From Verrucomicrobiia bacterium (GTDB taxonomy: Bacteria > Verrucomicrobiota > Verrucomicrobiia > Verrucomicrobiales > Akkermansiaceae): a DNA stretch of 64,000 nucleotides. Below are positions 52,539 to 62,761 of this stretch, piece after piece; within the stretch, counting starts at the first letter, position 1; each line of letters opens with the position of its first letter. The stretch lies in the NCBI GenBank assembly GCA_030432565.1, contig JAUIGV010000004.1, forward strand, positions 186,001-250,000, given 5' to 3'. The position numbers and the translations under genes are program-made. The notes under the pieces were generated by a model. The model was not told where the DNA came from. It made no database searches and saw only the letters and a program-made list of their open reading frames with translations.

Positions 52539-55157
52539 ATGGCGCTGGACACGACTTGGGGTTACCCTTCCGCCGTGCGAACACTGGGATTGGTCTTCCT
52601 CATCTACGTCTCGTCCTCCTTCATTGGAAAGGGTGCGACTTGGGACGAAGTGCAACAATCACCGGAATATCTTGCGGCCAAGAAATACATCTCGGACTAT
52701 CTTCCCGATCTTGCAATCCCGAGGATCAAAGAAATCCTGGCCCGCAAAGATCTCGACACTACCGCCCGGGCCACCCTTCTCACCCTTCTCGGCGAATCCG
52801 AAGTCCGGGCCGGTATGCCAGGCCTCGCACTGAAGACGCTCGACGACCCGCTTTTGAGAGATATCAGCCCCGCCCACCTCTGGCGTAGCTACGCTCTCGT
52901 TCAGATGGGCAGATACCGGGATGCCATCGGCGAACTCGAAAAAATTGACCGCGCGAACATGCGGGAAAACGCCGACCTCCAGACCGGAAAACTCCTGCTG
53001 GCACTGGGCGATGCCAACGACGCCCGGCCCATTTTGGAGCCACTTTTAGAATCAAAAGACACCTCGATTCAGAAAGAAGCCAAACTTCAACTCACCTCGG
53101 TTGCCCTCTCACAAGATCGACTTGATGATGCGGGTGCTCTCCTCGAAAATATCTCCCCCGAAAATCCGGTCGAAGAAAGCCTCGTCCGCTATCTTGGAGG
53201 AAGACTTCAACTCGCAAAAGGAGAACGACTGTCAGCAGTGGGAACATTCCAAACCTTGATTAATGATCCTGAAATTCGCAAAAAACTCCCCGCTCCACTT
53301 TTCCACGAAGCAACCGTAGCCCTTGCCGACAGCCTCGCCCTCGGGGGAAATGAATCCGCCGCCGTCGATTCGCTCATCGAGACTCTCAACAAAAATCCGA
53401 ATCCTCCAAATCTCGACGCCATTTTTGCGCGATTGAGAGCTTGGGCGGGCAAAACCGATACGACCGCGCTGATTGCCAGGATTTCAAAATGGGCTCCGCC
53501 TCTTCCAAAACCCCCGGAGAATCCCCTGATTAAAAATTCCGGCTCCGCCCAAACCATCATTCCTCCCGCCTCCGCTGCACTCCCCCCCACCACTCCGGTC
53601 CAGCCGAGGAGCCTTTACTCACTCTCATTTCTGGCAACCATTCAACTTGAATCAGACGATCCCGATCAAAGAAGAGCTGGTCGCAGGAGAGTCGCACAAC
53701 TCCTCCTGATTAGCCCAAGCGGTTCCCCGCTCGTCAATCGCTCGCTGCTCGAACTCGGCATCCTGGACTTGAAGGAGAAAAAATTCGAACAGGCCCTTTC
53801 CATCTTCTCCCTATTCGACGACGGAAAGGCCGCTCCGGAAACCAAGGCCTACGCCAAAGCTCTCGCCGCCAAGGCCGCCTTCGCCATTGAACAACCAACC
53901 AAAGCGAGCCAACTCTTTCTCGAGGCCGAGGAGATTGCACGGGAAATCAGGCAAGATGAACTTGGGTCACTGGCGGCCTTGAATGCGGGAATCACGCTAC
54001 TCACTTCAACCCGATCCAAGGAACTTGATGAAATCACGCGCAACCTCGACAGCCCTGAGGCCCGCTCTTTTCTCATCCTCGAACGCGGATTGTTCCTTTC
54101 GTCAAAAAAAGACCCCACAGCGAGGGACCTACTCATCAGCTTCCTCGAAAAATTCCCCGATAATCCCCGCACGCGAGAGGCTGCGCTGGCACTTGCCGAA
54201 AGCGCTATCTTCACTCCTCCCTTCGATCTTGAACTGGCCAGGGAAAAGATCAGCCCACTTAAGTTCGATCTTCAGAGCGAATCGGACCTCGAGGCCCGTC
54301 GACTCCTCGTCTTGCTCGCACTCAACACCGGAATTCAACAAGCCCAGGATTTCCTTTCCAAAGCCCCGTCACATCCTTCTGCTCCGCGAATCCTCTTTCA
54401 ACTCGGACAAACCTATCGCAAACCCGGTCCGGAAAAAGGCAGGGGACCTGGAAAGGCAAATTACCAATTTGAACTGCTTATCGAGAAATATCCCGAGAGC
54501 GAATTCGCCGATGCCGCACGCTACCTCAGTGCAGTCACATCCATCGCACTCAAGACGGAGTCGGCCAACAAAAAGGCCATCGACCATTTTCGCAAACTCA
54601 TCGCGCAAAAGGGTGTCCTCGCAAATGAAGCTGCCATCAACCTTTGCAGTCTTCTCATAGACCGCAACCAACAGGAAGCGGCCATCGACGAGATCGAAAT
54701 ATTTCTGGAAGACGAAAAAATGCCCGACAGCGATCGCCGGCGCTTTCTCGTTCTCGGAGCCGATGCCTCCAACCAGGTGGGCCAGCATGAGAACGCCCTG
54801 AGGTTCTACGACCGCCTCCTCGAGCTCAAAGACCTACCCGTTTCGACCCGGAACCAAGCCCAATATATTCGTGGCCAGGCTCTTGAAAAACTAGGCCGAA
54901 ACGTCCAGGCCCTCGAATCCTACTATGAGGTCATCAATAGAAACTTTGACCCGGAATCCACCACTTCCCTCGAATGGAAATGGTATGACAAGTGCGGCAT
55001 CGAAGGAGCTCTCGCCCTTTTGGAAAAAGAAGGGCGGTGGAAAGCCGCCATCCAACTCGCCGAAAAGATCGGACGGAGTGGCAGCCCGCGTGCCAAAGAT
55101 GCCAAGGAAATCGCCGAGCGCATTGGCCTTGAGCATTTCATCTATCGGGGACGTTAA
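52539..55157 (+). CDS. Large TPR-repeat protein with N-terminal membrane anchor
   Basis: 872 residues from the ATG 1 nt after the upp stop; longer starts run into upp. One TM or signal segment (TLGLVFLIYVSSSFIG), then many TPR-like helical pairs (YLAAKKYISDYLPDLAIPRI, SYALVQMGRYRDAIGELEKI, SLLELGILDLKEKKFEQALS, YQFELLIEKYPESEFADAAR, ENALRFYDRLLELKDLP, ALESYYEVINRNFDP). A proline-rich linker lies near residues 325-360. TPR scaffolds of this size may organise periplasmic complexes; the specific partner is unknown. The long stretch between repeats lacks clear catalytic motifs. Confidence 0.85.
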   Translation: MALDTTWGYPSAVRTLGLVFLIYVSSSFIGKGATWDEVQQSPEYLAAKKYISDYLPDLAIPRIKEILARKDLDTTARATLLTLLGESEVRAGMPGLALKTLDDPLLRDISPAHLWRSYALVQMGRYRDAIGELEKIDRANMRENADLQTGKLLLALGDANDARPILEPLLESKDTSIQKEAKLQLTSVALSQDRLDDAGALLENISPENPVEESLVRYLGGRLQLAKGERLSAVGTFQTLINDPEIRKKLPAPLFHEATVALADSLALGGNESAAVDSLIETLNKNPNPPNLDAIFARLRAWAGKTDTTALIARISKWAPPLPKPPENPLIKNSGSAQTIIPPASAALPPTTPVQPRSLYSLSFLATIQLESDDPDQRRAGRRRVAQLLLISPSGSPLVNRSLLELGILDLKEKKFEQALSIFSLFDDGKAAPETKAYAKALAAKAAFAIEQPTKASQLFLEAEEIAREIRQDELGSLAALNAGITLLTSTRSKELDEITRNLDSPEARSFLILERGLFLSSKKDPTARDLLISFLEKFPDNPRTREAALALAESAIFTPPFDLELAREKISPLKFDLQSESDLEARRLLVLLALNTGIQQAQDFLSKAPSHPSAPRILFQLGQTYRKPGPEKGRGPGKANYQFELLIEKYPESEFADAARYLSAVTSIALKTESANKKAIDHFRKLIAQKGVLANEAAINLCSLLIDRNQQEAAIDEIEIFLEDEKMPDSDRRRFLVLGADASNQVGQHENALRFYDRLLELKDLPVSTRNQAQYIRGQALEKLGRNVQALESYYEVINRNFDPESTTSLEWKWYDKCGIEGALALLEKEGRWKAAIQLAEKIGRSGSPRAKDAKEIAERIGLEHFIYRGR

Positions 55158-55596
55158 TTCCTTGCAAAGAATGGACGAACTCAAGCCAATACGTTGATGC
55201 CACGACTTTGTGAAAATCAGATTCAATGTGGAATCCCCGGCTCACGTCCGTTTTCCCGGCGATCATCCGGCCCAAACCAAGTCAGCCTTCCGTTTTCAAC
55301 ACCAAGAGTGGACGAGCCGGACCACCCGACTCCCCGGTCACTTGGGGAACTTAAGCGAATCTCGGCTCAGCCCACGATAATGCCATTTTCGCACCAGCAA
55401 TCAAAACAAGGAAAACCCCGCCCAAATCATCAGAGCAAAATCCCTTCGAACAATTCGACTCGTCTTCATCAATCACGAGCGGCCTCCACCGCGATTCCAT
55501 GCCAATCAAGACACCTTCAAAAAAGCATTTTTTCCTTTAGTTTGGGAGCCTTAAGAGTTATCCCGCCCGCCCCTTAGTTCAAAAACCTTTACGACT
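55158..55596. other. Non-coding interval before korA
   Basis: 439 bp with no supported gene. A short AAAAAAGC-ATTTTTT hairpin lies near 55518-55532. It probably contains the korA promoter and leader; I see no conserved riboswitch. Confidence 0.4.
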
Positions 55597-57375
55597 ATGC
55601 CGCAAACAGCCAACCCGCCCGCCGCCTCTTCCGATCTTCGTAACGCTGTCATCCGGCTTGCCGGCAATTCCCAGGACGGAATTCAGTCGGTGGGAGCTTT
55701 TCTTGGTCAACTCGCCGGCACCACCGCCCAGGAGGTCATGACCTACATGACGATTCCCAGCACCATTTCAGGGGGACCCTCCATTTTCCAGGTCCATCTC
55801 GGCTCGGGCGAAGTCCTCCACCCCGGCGACCGCGCCGACACCCTCGTTGCCTTTTACCAGCACTCCTACGACGGTCATTTAAATACCCTCAAGGACGGCG
55901 GCATCTGCTTTTATGACAGCGATAACGTTGAGGAACTGAAGGAAGAGCGTGGCATCATTCACATTGGCGTCCCCTTCACCTCCGCCACCATCGAAGCGAT
56001 TGGCGGAAGCGCCAAATCACGAGGCAAAAACATCTTCGTCCTCGGCCTGCTCTGCGCGGTTTACCAATTGGATCGCGAGAAAATGACCGAGATCATTGCC
56101 AAAAAGTTTGGCAAAAAGTCGGAGGATATTCTTCGCAATGCCATGCTCGCATTCGATGCCGGTTACGCCTGGCCGGTGCACGACATCGAGCACATGCCCA
56201 TGGCTCCCGGTGAAAACGATGCTCCCAATCGAGTCTCGACCGACGGCAACACCATGCTTGCTCTTGGTTTAATCGCAGGCGGTTGCCGATTCGGAGCGGG
56301 CTACCCCATCACCCCATGGACCACGATCATGGAGTTTCTCCGCTCCGAACTTCCCAAATACAATGGGATGTTCATCCAGTGTGAGGATGAACTTGCCGCA
56401 GTTTCACTCGCCCTCGGAGCTTCCTATTCCGGCCATCTCGCCATCACCGGATCCTCCGGCCCAGGTCTTGCCCTAAAAGCGGAGGCCCTCGGCTACGCCA
56501 GCATGGCCGAACTTCCGCTCATCGTGGTCAATATCCAGCGCGGAGGACCTTCCACCGGCCTTCCAACTTCGGTTGAACAATCCGATTTGATGCAGGCCAT
56601 TTACGGATCGCACGGCGACGCTCCCCGCATCGTCCTGGCTCCCAGAAATGTCGAAGACTGCTTTTACACCGCGCTTGAGGCCTGCCGCCTCGCCAAGGAA
56701 TATTCCACGCCGGTTTTCATCCTTTCCGACCAAGCCATCGCAACCCGCCTTGAGGCCTTTGAAGAGCCTGATCTCGAGACCCACTGGCAGGACCCGGAAC
56801 TCGATCTCTCCGAGCGCGGAGCAGACTTCAAACCATACCCACTTGACCAGTTAACCCGCCACTCACCTCCGGGAGCACGCTCCAGCGAAGGGAAATACCC
56901 GGTCGTCACCGGTCTCGAGCACGACGAATGGGGCCACCCTTCGGGCAACCCGACCAATCACGAAAAAATGACCGCGAAGCGGCGCGACAAGCTTGTCAAA
57001 CTCGCCAAATCCCTCCCTCTCCCGAACGTCCACGGTGAGAAGGAAGGCAGCCTTCTCCTTGTCGGGTGGGGATCCACCTACGGGCCCATCAAGGAAGCCA
57101 CCGACCGCCTGAACGCCACCGGTCACAAGGTTGGCTCGATCAATATTCGCCACGTCCATCCGCTTCCGGACGGTTTGGGAGAACTCTTCGACAAATACGA
57201 CCATGTCCTCGTTCCCGAAATGAACGATTCCGGAATGTATGGCTACGGACAACTTGCCACTCTTCTGAGAGCCAAGACCTGTAATCCCAAAATCGAATCC
57301 GTGAACAAGGTTCAGGGCATCAGTTTCCGCGTACAGGAAATCACCGATGCGGCCGAAGCGCTCATCAAGAGCTAA
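55597..57375 (+). CDS. korA: 2-oxoacid:ferredoxin oxidoreductase, fused gamma-alpha subunit
   Basis: 592 residues. The N-terminal gamma domain (VIRLAGNSQDGIQSVGAFLG, YMTIPSTISGGPSIFQVHLG) is followed by the pyrimidine-binding alpha domain (GNTMLALGLIAGGCRFGAGYPITPWTTI, QCEDELAAVSLALGASYSG, SSGPGLALKAEALGYASMAEL, VNIQRGGPSTGLPTSVEQSD). It matches 2-oxoglutarate ferredoxin oxidoreductase of the KorA type, oxidising 2-oxoglutarate to succinyl-CoA. It is followed by the beta subunit gene 34 nt later. Confidence 0.93.
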   Translation: MPQTANPPAASSDLRNAVIRLAGNSQDGIQSVGAFLGQLAGTTAQEVMTYMTIPSTISGGPSIFQVHLGSGEVLHPGDRADTLVAFYQHSYDGHLNTLKDGGICFYDSDNVEELKEERGIIHIGVPFTSATIEAIGGSAKSRGKNIFVLGLLCAVYQLDREKMTEIIAKKFGKKSEDILRNAMLAFDAGYAWPVHDIEHMPMAPGENDAPNRVSTDGNTMLALGLIAGGCRFGAGYPITPWTTIMEFLRSELPKYNGMFIQCEDELAAVSLALGASYSGHLAITGSSGPGLALKAEALGYASMAELPLIVVNIQRGGPSTGLPTSVEQSDLMQAIYGSHGDAPRIVLAPRNVEDCFYTALEACRLAKEYSTPVFILSDQAIATRLEAFEEPDLETHWQDPELDLSERGADFKPYPLDQLTRHSPPGARSSEGKYPVVTGLEHDEWGHPSGNPTNHEKMTAKRRDKLVKLAKSLPLPNVHGEKEGSLLLVGWGSTYGPIKEATDRLNATGHKVGSINIRHVHPLPDGLGELFDKYDHVLVPEMNDSGMYGYGQLATLLRAKTCNPKIESVNKVQGISFRVQEITDAAEALIKS

Positions 57376-57409
57376 AAAAACTTTTCCGAACTTTAACCCG
57401 ACTTTCATC

Positions 57410-58309
57410 ATGTCAGATACCACCTCAGCCGCCCCCGCCGAAAAGCTCACAAAGAAACAACTAAAAGCTGACCACCCCACCTGGTGTCCGGCCTGCGGCG
57501 ATTTTGCAGTTCTTGCCTCATTCTTTAATGTCGTCCAAAAGCTTGGCATTCCTCACGAAAAAATTGTCTGCGTGGCTGGAATCGGATGCTCTTCCCGCTT
57601 TCCCTACTTCGTGAACACACATGGGATCCACTTTATCCACGGCCGGGCTCTTCCTCTCGCCACCGGGATTTCACTTTCCCGCCCCGATCTTCACGTCTTC
57701 GTATTTGGCGGTGACGGTGACGGATTCTCCATCGGAGGAAACCACCTCAACCACGCCGCGCGGAAAAACGTGAACCTCTCCTACGTCGTAATGGACAACT
57801 TCGTTTATGGTCTGACCAAAAACCAGACTTCACCGACGACTCCGATTGGACAACGTTCCAAGACGGACCCCCGCGGGGCCATTGACCGACCCATCAACCC
57901 AATGGCCCAGTTGGTCTCGAGTGGTGCCACCTTCATTGCCCGCACGCACGCAGCCCAGGTCAAGCACATGAACGAGATGTTCGAGCGCGCCATCCTGCAC
58001 CCCGGCTTCGCTGTTGTGGAGACTCTCTCCGAGTGCACCATGTTCAACCCCGGATCATTCGACGACAGTATCCCCCGTAAAGGCGGTGTTTTCGATCTCG
58101 TCAACGAAGAGGAGCAGGACCTTGAATCCATCGCCGCAGCCATGGAACTTTCACAGGACCTGTCTCCCGGGAAATTCGGTGTCTATTACGAAACCAAACG
58201 GCCCACCAAAAACGAGCTCGAGCGCGAATGGCTCGCCGACGCCCGCAGCAAAGTGGGTGATCTGAGCGAACGCGACTTGCTCCGCCAACGTTTCGCTTCC
58301 ATGCGCTAG
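57410..58309 (+). CDS. korB: 2-oxoacid:ferredoxin oxidoreductase, beta subunit
   Basis: 299 residues from ATG 57410. CPACGDFAVLASFFNVV (N-terminal CxxC motif), GIGCSSRFPYFVNTHGIHFIHGRALPLATGI and the thiamine-diphosphate motif VFGGDGDGFSIGGNHLNHAARKN with NFVYGLTKNQTSPTT. With korA it forms the heterodimeric enzyme used in place of the 2-oxoglutarate dehydrogenase complex in many anaerobic or microaerobic bacteria. Confidence 0.94.
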   Translation: MSDTTSAAPAEKLTKKQLKADHPTWCPACGDFAVLASFFNVVQKLGIPHEKIVCVAGIGCSSRFPYFVNTHGIHFIHGRALPLATGISLSRPDLHVFVFGGDGDGFSIGGNHLNHAARKNVNLSYVVMDNFVYGLTKNQTSPTTPIGQRSKTDPRGAIDRPINPMAQLVSSGATFIARTHAAQVKHMNEMFERAILHPGFAVVETLSECTMFNPGSFDDSIPRKGGVFDLVNEEEQDLESIAAAMELSQDLSPGKFGVYYETKRPTKNELEREWLADARSKVGDLSERDLLRQRFASMR

Positions 58310-58340
58310 TTCCCGCTGGACCAACGGGTTTTTCAATCAC

Positions 58341-58371
58341 AAAAAGGGCGATCATTTCGATCGCCCTTTTT
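58341..58371. terminator. Bidirectional Rho-independent terminator
   Basis: An 8-bp stem GGGCGATC/GATCGCCC with a 5-nt loop (58346-58366), flanked by AAAAA and TTTTT so the pairing extends and works in both directions. It ends korAB from the left and the minus-strand gene at 58396-59229 from the right. Confidence 0.92.
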
Positions 58372-58395
58372 GTGAAGTGATTACCAGCAAAGCGC

Positions 58396-59229
58396 TTACT
58401 GAATCTCCATCCCGCTCTTGGCGTAAACCCAGCGCTCGATTTTTCCGTCCTTGATCAAGGCCTTGGCCTGAACGGGACGGACTCCAAAAATAGTAGCGGC
58501 CTCATAGGCAGCCAGACCGGTTTGATACTCCGTGCCATCAATCGTCTCGTCACCGTTGGGTTTCCAACCCTTGACCTGGTCACTGGTAAACTCTTTCACC
58601 GCCCCTCCAGCGATGCTCTCTTTCATGAGGGCGATGATCTCATCATCACTCAACTTTGCACCACCCACGGGACCTGGCGTCGGAGTTGGCTCGGGTTCGG
58701 GCTCAACCACCGGCATTGGCTCAGGTGTGGGCGTGGGCGTTGGATCGACCCCAGCCACAGGAGTGGGATTGGGAGCAGGAACCGGAGCCGGGACAGGCGC
58801 TGGTGGCGTCGTAACAGCGACAGCGCCCCCGGCTTCCTTCTCATAAATCTGTTTCGCCAACTGCTGGAAGAGATCGGTATCTTTCGGAGAAATTTCACCT
58901 TTGCCGTTTGAATCAGGTTTTTCGACAATCAGCACATCATCCTTGCGGTTCAAAAGGGTCACGACATCACCCTTCCGCAACCTAACCTGCCCCTCTCCGC
59001 TGAGGGTCGGAATTTCAGTCGCATTCTCAATTTTGACGGTCTTGGGAAGTTCATTGTCGCGCACCTCATCCAGATTAATCGTGTAGTTGGCGCTTTTGTA
59101 TTTCACAATGGCAACCAAACCACTTGCATCTTTTTTCACGTCGACGAGCGCGTGGGTAATAGTGGGACCCAGAATATATCCCAAAAAGTAGAGAACAAAG
59201 ACAACTGCAGCAAATTGGGCGTATTTCAT
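58396..59229 (-). CDS. Secreted protein with SH3-like and proline-rich regions
   Basis: 277 residues. N-terminal TM or signal (MKYAQFAAVVFVLYFLGYIL), a small beta domain (LSGEGQVRLRKGDVVTLLNR resembles an SH3-like fold), a long Pro/Thr/Glu-rich linker (APVPAPVPAPNPTPVAG...TPTPTPEPMPVVEPEPEPTP), and a C-terminal domain (AATIFGVRPVQAKALIKDGKIERWVYAKSGMEI). It may span or sample the cell wall. No family is recognised. Confidence 0.8.
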   Translation of the reverse strand: MKYAQFAAVVFVLYFLGYILGPTITHALVDVKKDASGLVAIVKYKSANYTINLDEVRDNELPKTVKIENATEIPTLSGEGQVRLRKGDVVTLLNRKDDVLIVEKPDSNGKGEISPKDTDLFQQLAKQIYEKEAGGAVAVTTPPAPVPAPVPAPNPTPVAGVDPTPTPTPEPMPVVEPEPEPTPTPGPVGGAKLSDDEIIALMKESIAGGAVKEFTSDQVKGWKPNGDETIDGTEYQTGLAAYEAATIFGVRPVQAKALIKDGKIERWVYAKSGMEIQ

Positions 59230-59332
59230 AATAAGTCGAAGGTGTTGGGGGAGTTTAGAAGAAAATTGTCAGATTGTCACGCAGTCAAAGTCGGCATTTG
59301 ACCTTTTCACCCGGAGGAGAAAGTCTCTCCCC

Positions 59333-62101
59333 ATGGCAGAGACTCGTTTATTCCTCCTTGATGGCATGGCTCTGGTTTATCGCGCCCACTTTGCCTTCAT
59401 TCGCAATCCAATCACAAATTCGCAAGGAGTGAACACCTCTGCGATTTACGGATTCACGAATACATTACTTACAATCATTGAGAAAGAGGCTCCCACCCAC
59501 CTTGCCGTCGCCTTCGACACATCAGCGCCAACCTCGCGGCACACTCTCTATCCCGAATACAAGGCTCAACGCGAAGCCATGCCGGAAGAGCTCGCTGCCG
59601 CCATCCCCGAGGTCAAAAAGCTTTGCCAAGCCTTTAGAATACCCGTCCTCGTTATCGATGGCTTTGAGGCCGACGACATCATTGGCACCGTGGCCCGCCG
59701 GGCAGAGGAAACTGGCGGAATTGAGACCTTTATGGTCACGCCCGACAAGGATTTCGCCCAATTGGTGGCCCCTCATACCGCGATGTGGAAACCCGGCCGC
59801 CAGGGCTCCGACCACGAGATTCTCACTCTCGAAAAAATCCTCGCAAACTGGGAGATCGAGGACCCAAAGCAAGTCATCGATATCCTGGGACTCTGGGGTG
59901 ATGCCTCCGACAACATCCCGGGGATCCCCGGAATTGGCGAAAAAACCGCCAAAAAGCTTATCGGCCAATATAAATCTGTCGAAGGATTGCTCGACAACAT
60001 CGACAAGCTCAAGGGAAAGCAGAAAGAAAACGTCACCAATTTCGCAGAGCAAGCCCGCCTGTCCAAGGAACTCGCCACCATCATTACCGACGCCCCCGTC
60101 GCAGAGACCTTCGAGGATTTCAAGCTGGAGGAGCCCGACGGAGAAGCGCTCAAACGACTTTTTGAAACCTGGGAATTCCGAACTCTCACCAAGCGTCTCT
60201 TTGGCGATGCCGAAAAGACCGAAGAAACCAAACCCACACCGGTTTTCGAGAGCCTCAAAACGCTCGCTGATATTCCTCACAATTATCATCTCGTCGACTC
60301 CGGAAAAGCCATCGACGCCTTGATCTCCAAACTTCTCGCCGCCAGCACCTTCTGCTTCGATGTGGAGACCAACTCACTCGACCGCTTCTCGTCAAATCTT
60401 CTCGGCATCGCATTCTCGTTCAAGCCCGGTGAAGCCTACTACCTCCCCGTCACCGATTGGCCCGCCCTGCGGGAAAAACTGCTCCCGGTTTTCAAATCCC
60501 CCGCACTAAAAATTGGCCACAACTTAAAGTTCGACCTCGCCATCATGCTCTCCCATGGAGTCGAGGTCAACGGCCCCTTCTTCGACACCATGCTCGCGCA
60601 CACCCTGGTCGCGCCAGAGCAAAAGCACAGCATGGATTCGCTGTCCGAAAACCTCCTGGGCTATTCTCCCGTCAAACTCGTTGATCTCTTTTCAGGAGAG
60701 CAGGACGAGGAAGACGACCTTTTCGCAGCAGCCGCGAAAAAGAAGGCTTCAAAAGGCGAACTGGACCCCTCGGAACTCCCCGTCGAAACCCTCGCCGAAT
60801 ACGCGGCCGAAGATGCCGATGTAACGCTCCAACTCTATCATAAACTCCTCCCAGAGCTCGAGAAACTCAATCTCCTCCCGATCATGGAGGATATCGAGGC
60901 CCCTCTTCTCCCCGTCCTGGTCGCGATGGAGAACGAAGGAATCACAATGGACCAATCCGTTCTCGATGAGGTCGGCAAAGTTCTCGCCGGGAGGATCGAA
61001 ACTCTAAGCAAAAAAATCGAGGAATCCGCCGGACGCCCCTTTAATCTCAACTCGCCCAAGCAGCTTGGCGAAATCCTTTTTGGCGAAATGAAGCTCGTCG
61101 AGAAGCCGAAAAAAACGAAGACCGGACAATTCAAGACAGACGAGCAAACCCTCGCTTCACTTGCTCCAAAGCACACCATCGTCGCAAATATCCTCAGCTA
61201 CCGCGAGGCCACGAAACTCAAGTCCACTTACGTCGACGCACTCCCCAACCACCGCGCCGAACACTCGGGTCGTGTTCACACCCATCTCCACCAACTGGTT
61301 ACCTCGACCGGACGTCTCGCTTCGTCCGATCCAAATCTACAAAACATTCCCGTCCGGTCGGAAATGGGGCGCGAATTGCGCCGGGCTTTTGTGCCACGGG
61401 GCAATGAGTATATTTTAATGGCTGCTGACTACTCCCAGGTGGAACTTCGCGTGATGGCTGCACTTTCGGGCGACCCCGCCATGATCGAGGCCTTCAAAAA
61501 CGACCTGGACATTCACACTGCCACCGCAGCGCGAGTCTTCGGCGTCGGAACAGATGAAGTCGTCCCCGATATGCGCCGCACTGCCAAGATGGTAAATTTC
61601 GGAATCATTTATGGAATTTCGGCCTTCGGGCTATCCCAGCGGCTTGGAATCGCTCGCAGCGAGGCAAGCGAGATCATCAAAACCTACTTCGAACAATACC
61701 CCGCCATTCACCAATTTATGGAGGATACCACCGAAAGTGTCCGTGAGAAGGGCTACGCACAAACCCTCGCTGGACGCCGCCGTTATTTCAAGGACATCAA
61801 ATCCGGCAATGCAAGCATCCGCGCCAATGCCGAGCGGGCGGCCATCAACAGCCCCATTCAAGGCACTGCCGCCGATATGATCAAATTGGCCATGGTCCGG
61901 ATTCACAAACTCATGCAGGGACACAAATCCAAAATGATCCTTCAGGTCCACGACGAACTCCTCTTCGACCTCCATCAGGACGAAAAAGACGAGCTCCCAC
62001 CGCTCATTCTGAAGGCCATGGAGACCGCAATCGACCTCCCGCACGGGGTTCCGGTAAAAATCGACCTCGGATTTGGCGACAACTGGTTGCAAGCCCACTA
62101 G
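59333..62101 (+). CDS. polA: DNA polymerase I
   Basis: 922 residues from ATG 59333. N-terminal 5' nuclease (DGMALVYRAHFAF, DGFEADDIIGTVAR, SDNIPGIPGIGEKTAKKLI). The 3'-5' exonuclease is intact: FDVETNSLDRFSSN, GHNLKFDLAIM and YAAEDADVTLQLYHK. Polymerase motif A has Asp699 in DYSQVELRVMAAL, motif B is RRTAKMVNFGIIYG, motif C has Asp874 in QVHDELLFDL. It therefore keeps proofreading, unlike PolA of some lineages. It repairs and processes Okazaki fragments. Confidence 0.97.
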   Translation: MAETRLFLLDGMALVYRAHFAFIRNPITNSQGVNTSAIYGFTNTLLTIIEKEAPTHLAVAFDTSAPTSRHTLYPEYKAQREAMPEELAAAIPEVKKLCQAFRIPVLVIDGFEADDIIGTVARRAEETGGIETFMVTPDKDFAQLVAPHTAMWKPGRQGSDHEILTLEKILANWEIEDPKQVIDILGLWGDASDNIPGIPGIGEKTAKKLIGQYKSVEGLLDNIDKLKGKQKENVTNFAEQARLSKELATIITDAPVAETFEDFKLEEPDGEALKRLFETWEFRTLTKRLFGDAEKTEETKPTPVFESLKTLADIPHNYHLVDSGKAIDALISKLLAASTFCFDVETNSLDRFSSNLLGIAFSFKPGEAYYLPVTDWPALREKLLPVFKSPALKIGHNLKFDLAIMLSHGVEVNGPFFDTMLAHTLVAPEQKHSMDSLSENLLGYSPVKLVDLFSGEQDEEDDLFAAAAKKKASKGELDPSELPVETLAEYAAEDADVTLQLYHKLLPELEKLNLLPIMEDIEAPLLPVLVAMENEGITMDQSVLDEVGKVLAGRIETLSKKIEESAGRPFNLNSPKQLGEILFGEMKLVEKPKKTKTGQFKTDEQTLASLAPKHTIVANILSYREATKLKSTYVDALPNHRAEHSGRVHTHLHQLVTSTGRLASSDPNLQNIPVRSEMGRELRRAFVPRGNEYILMAADYSQVELRVMAALSGDPAMIEAFKNDLDIHTATAARVFGVGTDEVVPDMRRTAKMVNFGIIYGISAFGLSQRLGIARSEASEIIKTYFEQYPAIHQFMEDTTESVREKGYAQTLAGRRRYFKDIKSGNASIRANAERAAINSPIQGTAADMIKLAMVRIHKLMQGHKSKMILQVHDELLFDLHQDEKDELPPLILKAMETAIDLPHGVPVKIDLGFGDNWLQAH

Positions 62102-62125
62102 TCTTCTCTAAAGTCTCAATCAGTT

Positions 62126-62743
62126 ATGAAATCTATCTTCAAAATCGCACTCATCGGATTCCTCACTTCTTTTGCCCTCGCACAAGACCCGACCGAAAAA
62201 ACGGCCGAGGAAAAGCAGCCCGAAAAACCAGCTCCTGCCAAGGAAGTCACCGTGATCATGTCCACTTCGATGGGCGATATTCACATCGAACTTGATTCCA
62301 AAAGCGCTCCAATCACCGTCGAAAACTTTCTCAAGTATGTTGATGCCAAATACTATGACGGCACCATTTTCCACCGGGTCATCGGCAACTTCATGATCCA
62401 GGGAGGCGGCTTCAAGGAAAAGGACGGCTCGTTCAAAAAACAAGCCACCAACCCGCCCATCAAAAACGAAAGTGAAAAGACCCCGGGCAACGAACGCGGC
62501 ACCATCGCCATGGCCCGGACCTCGGCCCCAAACAGTGCGACCTCCCAATTCTTCATTAATGTGGTTGATAATACTTTCCTCAACTACCCCAACAATGGCG
62601 GCGGATACGCCACTTTTGGAAAGGTCACCAAAGGCATGGAGGTCGTCGACAAAATCAAGGCCGTCAAAACTGCGACCAAAAACGGTATGGCGAACGTCCC
62701 TGTCGAAACCGTCACCATCAAGTCGGTGAAGCGCTCCAAGTAA
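62126..62743 (+). CDS. Peptidyl-prolyl cis-trans isomerase (cyclophilin), exported
   Basis: 205 residues. Signal peptide MKSIFKIALIGFLTSFALAQ; Lys/Glu-rich spacer; cyclophilin domain with VTVIMSTSMGDIHIELDSKS, TIFHRVIGNFMIQGGGF (active-site FHR and QGG), IAMARTSAPNSATSQFFINV and YATFGKVTKGMEVVDKIKAV. A periplasmic folding helper. It is 24 nt after polA and 18 nt before a paralogue. Confidence 0.93.
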   Translation: MKSIFKIALIGFLTSFALAQDPTEKTAEEKQPEKPAPAKEVTVIMSTSMGDIHIELDSKSAPITVENFLKYVDAKYYDGTIFHRVIGNFMIQGGGFKEKDGSFKKQATNPPIKNESEKTPGNERGTIAMARTSAPNSATSQFFINVVDNTFLNYPNNGGGYATFGKVTKGMEVVDKIKAVKTATKNGMANVPVETVTIKSVKRSK

Positions 62744-62761
62744 ACTCAAAATTCGTCGATC